Source: JAICLL01 sp035252155 (lineage in GTDB: Bacteria > Planctomycetota > Planctomycetia > Pirellulales > JAICIG01). Taken from it: DNA of 5,255 bases. The DNA is taken from contig DATFDL010000733.1 of assembly GCA_035252155.1 (NCBI GenBank), positions 1-5,255 of the forward strand. Direction: 5' to 3'. This document shows positions 1 through 5,255 of the stretch, piece after piece. Below the pieces are notes generated by a model. The model worked only from the letters and a program-made list of their open reading frames with translations. It ran no database searches and had not been told where the DNA came from. Every line of letters starts with the position of its first letter. Position 1 is the first letter of the stretch. The translations under genes were made by a program, and so were the position numbers.

Positions 1-2067
1 GGGGCCGACAAAACCATTCTTAGTTTCAAGAACCTCTTGCAGGGCACCGGCGGCGAGGGGCTGCTGGTGACCGCCGGCCGCTTCACGCTCGAAGATCTGG
101 CCGTCGAAGACGCCCGCGGCGACGCCGTTAAAGTCACGGGCGCCGACGGCGTCACGCTGCGGCGGCTGCGGGTCGAATGGACCGGCGGGCCGAAATCCAC
201 CAACGGCAGCTACGGTCTTTACCCAGTGCTCAGCAGCAACGTGCTGGTCGAAGATTGCGTGGTCCGTGGCTCGTCGGACGCGGGCATCTATGTCGGCCAA
301 TCGAAAAATATCATTGTCCGCCGCAACCGGGCCTACGAAAACGTAGCCGGCATCGAGATCGAGAACTCGATCGCCGCCGACGTGTACGAAAACGAGTTGA
401 CCAACAACGCCGGCGGCTTGCTCATTTTTACGCTGCCCGACCTGGTGCAAAAAATGGGGCGGCAGTGCCGGGCCTTCAAAAACCACATTCACGTCAACAA
501 CCATGAGAACTTCGCTCCCAAGGGGAACATTGTGGCCCAGGTGCCCACCGGCACCGGCGTGATGATCATGGCCAGCGACGAAGTCGAAGTGTTCGATAAC
601 GACATCGCCGACAATCAAACCGTCAACCTCACGGTCATCAGCTATCTGGTGACGCGGCTGAAATTCACCGACGCCCAATACGACCCGTATTGCGAGTCGA
701 TTTGGGTGCATAACAACCGCTTCAGCGGCGGCGGCGACAAGCCGGCGGGCGAACTGGCCTTGCTCCGCGTGCTGCTGCTGCGCACCACGCTGCCCGACAT
801 GGTGGTCGATTGGTCGGAAGACCCGGCCAAGCTCGTCGGCGGCAAAATGCCCGAAAAGCTGCGGATCGTGTTCAGCGACAATGGCGACGCCGATTTCGCC
901 CGGATCGACTTGACCACCAATACTCCCTCGCTGGGCAAGATCAGCAAGGACATCACGCCCTATGTGGGACGGCATGCGCCGCTGGCCGCGGTGAAGCTCG
1001 CCGGCCCATCGAGCAGACTGGTCACCAAGCCGCGGCGCCGGCCTCACCAGCGGCTTTCGGAGTACGGCTTATTTTCCGGCAATGGGGCGACGCAAGAACC
1101 AGTCGCAGGCGTGATTCCTTACGACGTGAACACTCCGCTGTTTTCTGATTACACCGCGAAGCACCGCTTTGTGAAGTTGCCCGAGGGGCAGGCGGCCAAG
1201 TATTCGGCCGATGGGGTCTTTGAGCTGCCGGTCGGGACTTTGCTCATTAAGACCTTCGCCATGCCGCACGATCTGCGCGATCCTGCCCATGGCGAGCGTC
1301 TGCTGGAAACCCGTATCTTGGAGCACACGGCCGACGGCTGGACCGGGCTGGCCTACGTCTGGAACGAAGAGCAGACCGAGGCGGAGCTGCAAGTGGCCGG
1401 CGGCACGATCGATGTCGAGTGGATTCACTCTGACGGCGCTAAGCGGCGGAACAACTACATCGTGCCCAATGTGAACCAATGCAAAGGCTGCCATGGTACG
1501 AGCGGGGGCATGGCGCCGATTGGTATTCAGGCGCGGCATCTGAATCGGGCGTTTGCATACTCGACCAAGGAGCAGGGGAGCGGGGAAGCAGGCCGAGGGG
1601 GCGAAGAGGCGAAGAGGCGACACGGCGAGGGGGAGAGCGAGAACCAGTTGGCGCATTGGACGCGGGTTTCGGCGCTAACCGGAGCACCCGCGCCAGAAAA
1701 GGCGCCCAAGCTGGTTGCTTGGAATGATAGTAAGGCGCCTCTGGAGAAACGAGCACGGGCCTGGCTGGAGATCAACTGCGCCCATTGCCATCAGCCCGGC
1801 GGAAATGCGCAGAATTCGGGGCTTGACCTGCGAGTCGCCCAGACCGACCGCATGAAGCTGGGCGTGCTCAAGCCGCCAGTCGCCGCCGGCACCGGCTCGG
1901 GCGGCAAGCAATACGACATCGTGCCGGGCAAGCCCGACGAGTCGATTCTGCTCTTTCGTATGCGCTCGACGCACCCCGACATTATGATGCCGGAGCTTGG
2001 CAAGCGCCTCGTGCCCGAAGAAGCGGTCGACCTGATCCGCCAATGGATCGCGGCGATGAAGTCGTAG
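1..2067 (+). CDS. Parallel beta-helix / diheme c-type cytochrome fusion protein (5' end missing)
   Basis: The reading frame is open from base 1 to the TAG at 2065-2067. The start and any signal peptide lie off the left edge, and the TTG at 37 is not a credible start because homologous-looking sequence precedes it. Counting codons from base 1, residues about 17-220 form a right-handed beta-helix of the TIGR03805 type, with stacked turns such as NVLVEDCVVRG, NIIVRRNRA and GIEIENS. After a basic linker (about 337-350), RLSEYGLF at 351 opens a TIGR03806 (SO2930/HNE_0200) domain, recognised by VIPYDVNTPLFSDY, YVWNEEQTEA and YDIVPGKPDES. Two heme c motifs are visible: CKGCH at 494-498 and CAHCH at 593-597. 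Met in DIMMPELGKR near the C-terminus may be a distal ligand. From family knowledge the two halves are usually neighbouring exported proteins or lipoproteins of unknown function; heme attachment implies a periplasmic site. Residues 524-546 look like a repeat-derived insert. Family assignment is from remembered motifs, and the substrate is unknown. Confidence 0.9.
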   Translation, partial: GADKTILSFKNLLQGTGGEGLLVTAGRFTLEDLAVEDARGDAVKVTGADGVTLRRLRVEWTGGPKSTNGSYGLYPVLSSNVLVEDCVVRGSSDAGIYVGQSKNIIVRRNRAYENVAGIEIENSIAADVYENELTNNAGGLLIFTLPDLVQKMGRQCRAFKNHIHVNNHENFAPKGNIVAQVPTGTGVMIMASDEVEVFDNDIADNQTVNLTVISYLVTRLKFTDAQYDPYCESIWVHNNRFSGGGDKPAGELALLRVLLLRTTLPDMVVDWSEDPAKLVGGKMPEKLRIVFSDNGDADFARIDLTTNTPSLGKISKDITPYVGRHAPLAAVKLAGPSSRLVTKPRRRPHQRLSEYGLFSGNGATQEPVAGVIPYDVNTPLFSDYTAKHRFVKLPEGQAAKYSADGVFELPVGTLLIKTFAMPHDLRDPAHGERLLETRILEHTADGWTGLAYVWNEEQTEAELQVAGGTIDVEWIHSDGAKRRNNYIVPNVNQCKGCHGTSGGMAPIGIQARHLNRAFAYSTKEQGSGEAGRGGEEAKRRHGEGESENQLAHWTRVSALTGAPAPEKAPKLVAWNDSKAPLEKRARAWLEINCAHCHQPGGNAQNSGLDLRVAQTDRMKLGVLKPPVAAGTGSGGKQYDIVPGKPDESILLFRMRSTHPDIMMPELGKRLVPEEAVDLIRQWIAAMKS
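1571..1634 (+). repeat. Purine-rich insert with 8-base period inside the cytochrome domain
   Basis: From 1571 the sequence reads in 8-base steps: agcagggg, agcgggga, agcaggcc, gagggggc, gaagaggc, gaagaggc, gacacggc, then gaggggga. The two gaagaggc units are exact copies. The stretch encodes Gly, Glu, Arg and Ser only plus a few other residues, unlike the domain on either side. In the remembered TIGR03806 pattern, an Asn-Arg-x-Tyr/Phe stretch is followed within a few residues by NQLAHW. Here about 23 residues (524-546) separate them. Similar octamer-like purine repeats occur between genes in planctomycetes and cyanobacteria, from memory. Reading frame is kept across the insert. Confidence 0.7.
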
Positions 2068-2087
2068 CAGAATTCGTGAGAATTCTG
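2068..2087 (+). terminator. GNRA-capped hairpin right after the stop codon; candidate transcript end
   Basis: Perfect 8-bp arms, CAGAATTC at 2068-2075 and GAATTCTG at 2080-2087, enclose a GTGA loop, which is a GNRA tetraloop in RNA. It begins on the base after the TAG of the beta-helix/cytochrome gene and lies between two convergent genes. A second, 5-bp stem (GGCGC 2087-2091 with GCGCC 2098-2102) follows immediately. There is no T run on either side, so this is not a classic intrinsic terminator. It could equally be an mRNA 3'-end stabiliser. Confidence 0.45.
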
Positions 2088-2139
2088 GCGCGCGTTGGCG
2101 CCGGCTACCCGACTTCTCATGCCGCCGGCCACGGAGCTA

Positions 2140-3255
2140 TTAGCTGCGCCCCGACGGGCTGGCGGCGTGCACCAGGTCCGGCTTGAACCACGACGAAGGT
2201 TGATCGATTTCTTGCTCCACACTCGGCCGGCGGCGGCGCTCGAAAGGCTCCAGCTTCACCGATTCGCCGATGTCGGTCGAACGGTAAAGAGCACGCACCA
2301 CGCGCACGTCGGCCAGGCCCTCCCAGCCATCGGGCTCGGGCTGTTTGTCTTTCAGCACGCAATCGGAAAAGTAGAGCAACTCGGCCGCCACCTGGTCTTT
2401 CTTCGAGAAGTTTTTTTGCCGGGTACTGCCCTCCACCATCACTTGCTGCTTGAGCTTGGCGTCGAAGTCGTAGGCCGGATCGAGCCGCACGTGGCCTTTG
2501 GACCCCAGGATCTGGTAACACGAGATATCGCCCGCCCCAAAGCTGGTGGTAAATGTGGCCAAGCGTTCGTTGGGGAACCGCAGCACGGCGCTGGTCATCT
2601 CGTCGACCTCGCGGAACCGCTCTTCGCCGTTGTTCGCGCTGTAGGCGAATACTTCGGTCGGCTCATCGCGGAAGAGATACCGTGCCGCGTTGATGCAATA
2701 GACGCCCAGGTCATAGAGCGTGCCGCCGCCCAGATCGCGCTGCAAGCGAATGTTGCCCTCCTGAACTTGCTGGCTGAAATCGGAACTGAAGAACCGCAAC
2801 TCGCCGATCTCGCCCGACTGCGCGATCTCGATCGACCGCAGATTGGCCGCTTCGAAGTGCAGCCGATAGGCGATCATCAACTTCACCTGGTGCTCGTCGC
2901 AGGCGGCGATCATTTGCCGGCATTCGTCCTCGGTGACGGCCATCGGCTTCTCGCAGAGTACGTGTACGCCCGCCTGGGCCGCGCGGCAGGTGAACTCGCA
3001 GTGCATGTTGTTGGGCAAAACGATGAAAACGGCGTCGAGCTGACCAGTTGCCAGCATGTGGTCGAAGTCGTCATACGAACCGCGCAGTTCGACGCCGTAT
3101 TTGTCGCCCAGTTCGGCCAGTTTGGTTGGGTCGCTGGAAACCAGCGCGGCCAGTTCCGAGTTTTCGCCGGCGTGCGCGAAGGCCGGCAACACGGCAATCT
3201 GCGCAAAATAACCCAGCCCCACGACTCCATAACGGACCTTTTTCTTCTTGGCCAT
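2140..3255 (-). CDS. Gfo/Idh/MocA-family oxidoreductase, glucose-fructose oxidoreductase-like
   Basis: A complete 371-residue protein, typical in length for a cytosolic Gfo/Idh/MocA NAD(P)-dependent dehydrogenase acting on a sugar or cyclitol. The N-terminal Rossmann fold shows GVVGLG at 10-15. The family CEKPM motif at 101-105 carries the active-site lysine (K103). YRLHFE at 130-135 and GGGTLYDLGVY at 176-186, followed by NAARYL, resemble the glucose-fructose oxidoreductase branch, with D182 and Y186 in the substrate site region. The second half is the expected alpha/beta substrate and oligomerisation domain. The start is MAKKKK with no signal peptide or Tat motif, so it should stay in the cytoplasm, unlike the exported Zymomonas enzyme. 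The ATG is preceded by AAGGGAG with 8 bases between. The tail after about 340 (ERRRRPSVEQEI onward) is polar and looks disordered. The gene is convergent with the cytochrome gene. The exact substrate cannot be read from the sequence. Confidence 0.93.
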   Translation of the reverse strand: MAKKKKVRYGVVGLGYFAQIAVLPAFAHAGENSELAALVSSDPTKLAELGDKYGVELRGSYDDFDHMLATGQLDAVFIVLPNNMHCEFTCRAAQAGVHVLCEKPMAVTEDECRQMIAACDEHQVKLMIAYRLHFEAANLRSIEIAQSGEIGELRFFSSDFSQQVQEGNIRLQRDLGGGTLYDLGVYCINAARYLFRDEPTEVFAYSANNGEERFREVDEMTSAVLRFPNERLATFTTSFGAGDISCYQILGSKGHVRLDPAYDFDAKLKQQVMVEGSTRQKNFSKKDQVAAELLYFSDCVLKDKQPEPDGWEGLADVRVVRALYRSTDIGESVKLEPFERRRRPSVEQEIDQPSSWFKPDLVHAASPSGRS

Positions 3256-3263
3256 GGCGCGAT

Positions 3264-3270
3264 CTCCCTT
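3264..3270 (-). promoter_or_regulatory. Ribosome binding site of the oxidoreductase gene
   Basis: On the minus strand the bases read AAGGGAG, 8 bases upstream of the ATG at 3255-3253. This supports the chosen start over any upstream or internal alternative. I see no convincing -35/-10 promoter pair further upstream. Confidence 0.7.
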
Positions 3271-3423
3271 GATCTAGGGCGGAAGCCGAAGCGTCTGTCC
3301 CAGCGTGCAATCGGCGTTCCAGATAGGGTCGCCAGGTGCCTGAGAAGGGGCGACGTGGTGGTGTCTGGGGCAGAAGCTGGCCGGGGTTGGCGTCGAATCA
3401 CGAGAAAGCGCCGTCGGCCAGCA

Positions 3424-3456
3424 ATGCCCCGGTGCGTCGAAACGCTGCCGGGGCAT
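3424..3456 (-). terminator. Strong two-part hairpin between minus-strand genes; possible terminator
   Basis: Arms ATGCCCCGG (3424-3432) and CCGGGGCAT (3448-3456) pair perfectly over 9 bp. The interior pairs again as GCGT (3434-3437) with ACGC (3442-3445) around a CGAA loop, leaving a small asymmetric internal bulge. It sits about 100 bases beyond the stop of the His-rich gene and about 170 bases ahead of the oxidoreductase start. No T run follows on either strand. It may stop read-through from the His-rich gene, or be a structured leader element. Confidence 0.4.
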
Positions 3457-3559
3457 CGCCGCGACCGGACGAATGCATCGATCGATTCATGAATTGCGCG
3501 GCTCTGCCCCAGCCACCGCGATTGATCCGACGGCCTAGGAAGGCCATCCTCCAAGCGGA

Positions 3560-4603
3560 TCACTCTCGTTTTTCTTCAGCCAGCCGCCGCACCAAGCGCC
3601 CAAGCTCATTCAGCTCGTTGCGGAGCACTTCAATTTGCCCGTGCAGTTCGGCTAACTCAGCGGCGGCTGCGTCACGCTGTTGCTCTTGGGCTTCTTCGGC
3701 GTCGTCGGCCAGTTCGTCTTCGTCGCGCTCACGCCGGCCTTCGTGCCGCTCGCCGCGTGGCGAAGGAGGACCAAACATTCCGCCGGGCCGGCCGCCGCCG
3801 AACTCGTGCCGTACCGTGACGTGAATCATGATGGGACCATGATGGGGGCCCATGCCGAAAGGGCCAGGACCGCCGGCACCAGGGTGCGGGCCGGGACCGG
3901 GGTGCGGGCCAGGACCAGGGTGGGGGCCAGGATGGCCGGCGTGTTCCGGACCGGGGTGATGCTCGGCGTGCTCGTGATGCTCGCTATGTTCGCGGCGCGC
4001 ATGCCGGTCTCCGTGATGTTCGCCACGTCCCTCGCCGTGACCCTCGCCGTGATGGGCGTCGCCGTGGTGTTCATGGCCGTGATGAGCGTCGCCGTGGTGT
4101 TCATGGCCGCGATGCGCATCGCCGTGGTCGCCGCGCGCATGATGCTCGCCGTCGCGATGCTCGCGATGACGGCCTGCATGCTCCCGATCTCGATCGCCGT
4201 GGCCCCGGGCATCTCCGTGCCCTTCGCCGCGACCTTCATGACGACCTTGGCGCTCGCCGCGACGGCCGCGCTCGCCGCGATCATCGTCATCGTCGTCTGC
4301 GTCCTCTTCTTCGTGGCGGCGCTCGCGGTCGTCATCGCGGAAGGCGAGCAGATGCATATCGACATCTCCCTCCTCGGTCTCGATCGCCACGCTTGCCTCG
4401 GCAGGCGTCACTTCGCTTGTCAAGGCCCGCAACACGGCCAGTCTGAGGTGACGCAAAACGTCGGGCGAGCTCAAAACCGACCGCGTCTCGATTGGATGGG
4501 CCGCCAGACCGGCGGTTTGCGGTTCGAGGCTTGAGGTCTCGGCCCAGCAGCGGGCGCCGCCTACGACGGCCAAAGCCGTCAATATCGAAAGGACAAAACG
4601 CAT
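3560..4603 (-). CDS. Secreted His/Gly-rich low-complexity protein with C-terminal coiled coil
   Basis: I do not recognise a named family for this 347-residue protein. Residues 1-21 are a clear Sec signal peptide (MRFVLSILTALAVVGG core) with a likely cut after CWA at 19-21, so the protein is exported. Residues 22-88 are the only ordinary-looking part. An acidic run follows (EEEDADDDDDD, 98-108), then a His/Gly/Arg/Asp/Glu-rich region from about 118 to 225 with the decapeptide HEHHGDAHHG twice in tandem. PGPHPG-type repeats come next, then a Gly/Pro stretch. The C-terminus (about 307-347) is a coiled coil with an unbroken heptad pattern: L317, L320, I324, L327, L331, L334, V338, L341. The protein has about 45 histidines, and its only cysteine is in the signal peptide. 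Metal binding through the His clusters and self-association through the coiled coil are inferences. Start, signal peptide and ribosome binding site agree, which decides against the long overlapping frames. Confidence 0.82.
   Translation of the reverse strand: MRFVLSILTALAVVGGARCWAETSSLEPQTAGLAAHPIETRSVLSSPDVLRHLRLAVLRALTSEVTPAEASVAIETEEGDVDMHLLAFRDDDRERRHEEEDADDDDDDRGERGRRGERQGRHEGRGEGHGDARGHGDRDREHAGRHREHRDGEHHARGDHGDAHRGHEHHGDAHHGHEHHGDAHHGEGHGEGRGEHHGDRHARREHSEHHEHAEHHPGPEHAGHPGPHPGPGPHPGPGPHPGAGGPGPFGMGPHHGPIMIHVTVRHEFGGGRPGGMFGPPSPRGERHEGRRERDEDELADDAEEAQEQQRDAAAAELAELHGQIEVLRNELNELGRLVRRLAEEKRE
3882..3935 (-). repeat. Three 18-base tandem repeats coding for Gly/Pro/His units
   Basis: Three consecutive 18-base units start at 3882, 3900 and 3918 (plus-strand form gggtgcgggcc followed by ggaccg or a near copy). 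They differ from one another at a few positions. On the coding minus strand they give the PGPHPG-type hexapeptide repeats of the secreted His-rich protein. The unit is a multiple of three, so copy number can change without breaking the frame. Confidence 0.75.
4046..4105 (-). repeat. Two near-identical 30-base tandem repeats coding for a His-rich decapeptide
   Basis: Units 4046-4075 and 4076-4105 differ at one base (gatgggcgtc versus gatgagcgtc), and the difference is silent. A third, diverged copy follows at 4106-4135. On the coding strand each good unit gives HEHHGDAHHG. Near identity at the DNA level points to a recent duplication by slippage or recombination. Confidence 0.85.
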
Positions 4604-4611
4604 GAAAAAAT

Positions 4612-4618
4612 CTCCTTT
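4612..4618 (-). promoter_or_regulatory. Ribosome binding site of the His-rich gene, flanked by T runs
   Basis: The minus strand reads AAAGGAG, with 8 bases to the ATG at 4603-4601. Runs of six T lie on both sides (4621-4626 and 4605-4610 as A on the plus strand), which is striking in such GC-rich DNA. They should leave the site unpaired and open for translation. This is the strongest translation signal in the window. Confidence 0.75.
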
Positions 4619-4670
4619 ACAAAAAAGCGAAATGCCCCGTGAAAGTTAGGGAATGCTCTACCGTGCGTGG

Positions 4671-5201
4671 TTACAGGCGTTTCGACCCCTCTCCCGCTCT
4701 CCGCGTCTGCCCATCTCCTTTGCCCGCCACCAGCGACGCCAAGTCGAGCGCGCTGACAATGCCGACCGGCGCCGCACCCTCGACCACGACGATCCGATGC
4801 ACGTGGTGCCGGACCATTTCGGCTGCTACCTCGCTGACCGGCGTGTTGGGCGAGCAGGTCACCACTTGGGCGCGCATGGCGTCTTTCACGTGCAGCTCGC
4901 TGAGCCGTTTTTTAAACCCCTGAAAACCCTCGACGCTCGAATGCCGAAAGCCGTCGGTCTGCTGCATCGCGCGCTGCTCCTGCGAAATCTCGCCGTCGAG
5001 CGCCTCGACCAGCTCTTCGACGCGCACCAGATCGCTGCGAGTGACGATGCCCACCAGCCGCCCGTCACTCACCACTGGTGCGCCCGAAATATGCGAATCG
5101 AACAGCAGGTGGCGGACTTCAGCCAGCGACTGATCGGGATCGGCCGTGATTAGCTTACTCTGCATCACGTCCCGCGCGAGGATCTGCGTAAAATCAATCA
5201 T
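4671..5201 (-). CDS. CBS-domain pair protein
   Basis: A complete 176-residue protein made almost wholly of two CBS domains. CBS1 spans about 9-60 (ARDVM, ITADPDQSL, GIVTRSDL) and CBS2 about 104-158 (VKDAM, VTCSPNTPV, GIVSALDL). The phosphate/ribose-binding pattern Ser/Thr-x-x-Asp is present in both: T54-D57 and S150-D153. The linker of about 45 residues is longer than the minimum. CBS pairs of this kind bind adenine nucleotides such as AMP, ATP or S-adenosylmethionine and regulate partner proteins; which ligand or partner applies here cannot be seen. There is no signal peptide, membrane segment or fused effector domain. The ribosome binding site is weak (CGGA about 10 bases ahead), but the next Met (13) lies inside the conserved DVM motif, so the longer start is preferred. 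The gene lies 67 bases upstream of the His-rich gene on the same strand and may be co-transcribed with it. Confidence 0.92.
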   Translation of the reverse strand: MIDFTQILARDVMQSKLITADPDQSLAEVRHLLFDSHISGAPVVSDGRLVGIVTRSDLVRVEELVEALDGEISQEQRAMQQTDGFRHSSVEGFQGFKKRLSELHVKDAMRAQVVTCSPNTPVSEVAAEMVRHHVHRIVVVEGAAPVGIVSALDLASLVAGKGDGQTRRAGEGSKRL

Positions 5202-5226
5202 CTGCGTAGATTCCGAGTCTCTGTAG

Positions 5227-5248
5227 GGAACGCCCTCCGTGGCGTTCC
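5227..5248. repeat. Perfect 8-bp inverted repeat upstream of the CBS gene
   Basis: GGAACGCC at 5227-5234 and GGCGTTCC at 5241-5248 pair fully around a six-base loop, ctccgt. The element begins 26 bases ahead of the CBS gene start, within its leader or promoter region. There is no T run. It could be a dispersed palindromic repeat, an operator, or the terminator of an unseen gene to the right. I recall similar palindromes between planctomycete genes, but this is memory and not a search result. Confidence 0.6.
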
Positions 5249-5255
5249 GTGAACT

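Larger units (their letters stand above)
3256..3559. other. 304-base intergenic region without a supported gene
   Basis: This gap lies between the stop of the His-rich gene and the start of the oxidoreductase, both on the minus strand. It holds the oxidoreductase ribosome binding site, one strong hairpin (3424-3456), a small 5-bp hairpin close behind the His-rich stop (GGCCT 3532-3536 with AGGCC 3541-3545), and a 10-base palindrome ATCGATCGAT near 3477-3486. A minus-strand frame beginning with GTG at 3563 crosses it, but its Arg/Pro/Ser-rich translation runs out of frame into the oxidoreductase gene and looks non-coding. The promoter of the oxidoreductase is probably here, but I cannot point to it. 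Confidence 0.6.

Noticed and set aside
37..39. TTG as the start of the beta-helix/cytochrome gene
   Set aside because: The same frame is open to base 1, and the residues before TTG (DKTILSFKN) fit the beginning of the beta-helix family, so the gene continues off the edge.
1575..1633. G-quadruplex in the purine-rich insert
   Set aside because: Four G runs exist, but the spacing between the last two is about 27 bases, too long for a convincing quadruplex.
2095..3492. 465-codon open frame on the plus strand, opposite the oxidoreductase gene
   Set aside because: It is the antisense shadow of a clearly recognised Gfo/Idh/MocA gene in GC-rich DNA. Its translation shows no domain, and there is no ribosome binding site that fits.
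2910..3563. 217-codon minus-strand frame with a GTG start overlapping the stop of the His-rich gene, suggesting translational coupling
   Set aside because: Its translation is Arg/Pro/Ser-rich with no motif, and more than half of it lies out of frame within the oxidoreductase gene.
4046..4135. Tandem 30-base units considered as a CRISPR array
   Set aside because: The units are directly adjacent with no unique spacers, and they code for a protein repeat in frame.
3680..4534. 284-codon open frame on the plus strand rich in Ala, Val and Met that looks membrane-like
   Set aside because: It is the reverse reading of the His/Gly/Asp repeat region, where GCC/GTG-type codons give false hydrophobic stretches. 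The minus-strand frame has a signal peptide, a strong ribosome binding site and a heptad coiled coil.

Overview
The window is GC-rich bacterial DNA that looks like a planctomycete chromosome (probably the Pirellula-like group). This is an inference from family content and style: a beta-helix/diheme cytochrome protein, a Gfo/Idh/MocA oxidoreductase, and an exported low-complexity His/Gly-rich protein with a C-terminal coiled coil. There is no rRNA, tRNA or core marker to place it firmly. No mobile element or CRISPR array is visible.

Layout. (1) 1-2067, plus strand: the 3' part of a large gene, open at the left edge. It fuses a right-handed parallel beta-helix domain (TIGR03805 type) to a diheme c-type cytochrome domain (TIGR03806, SO2930/HNE_0200 type). 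These two families usually occur as adjacent separate genes and their function is unknown. The cytochrome half carries an in-frame, purine-rich insert built on an 8-base period. (2) 2068-2139: a short gap between convergent genes, opening with a perfect hairpin right after the stop codon. (3) 2140-3255, minus strand: a complete cytosolic Gfo/Idh/MocA-family oxidoreductase resembling glucose-fructose oxidoreductase. (4) 3256-3559: 304 bases with no supported gene, holding one strong hairpin and the ribosome binding site of the oxidoreductase. (5) 3560-4603, minus strand: a secreted His-rich, low-complexity protein with internal tandem repeats and a leucine-type coiled coil. (6) 4671-5201, minus strand: a small protein made of two CBS domains. 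(7) 5202-5255: a perfect 8-bp palindrome just upstream of the CBS gene, possibly a dispersed repeat.

Working together. The CBS gene and the His-rich gene are co-oriented and 67 bases apart, so they could share a transcript. The oxidoreductase is on the same strand but lies behind a 304-base gap with a hairpin, so it is probably a separate unit. The beta-helix/cytochrome gene points the opposite way and belongs to whatever lies to the left. Nothing in the sequence ties the four genes into one pathway. The best candidates for something new are the domain fusion with its repeat-derived insert, and the exported His-rich protein.
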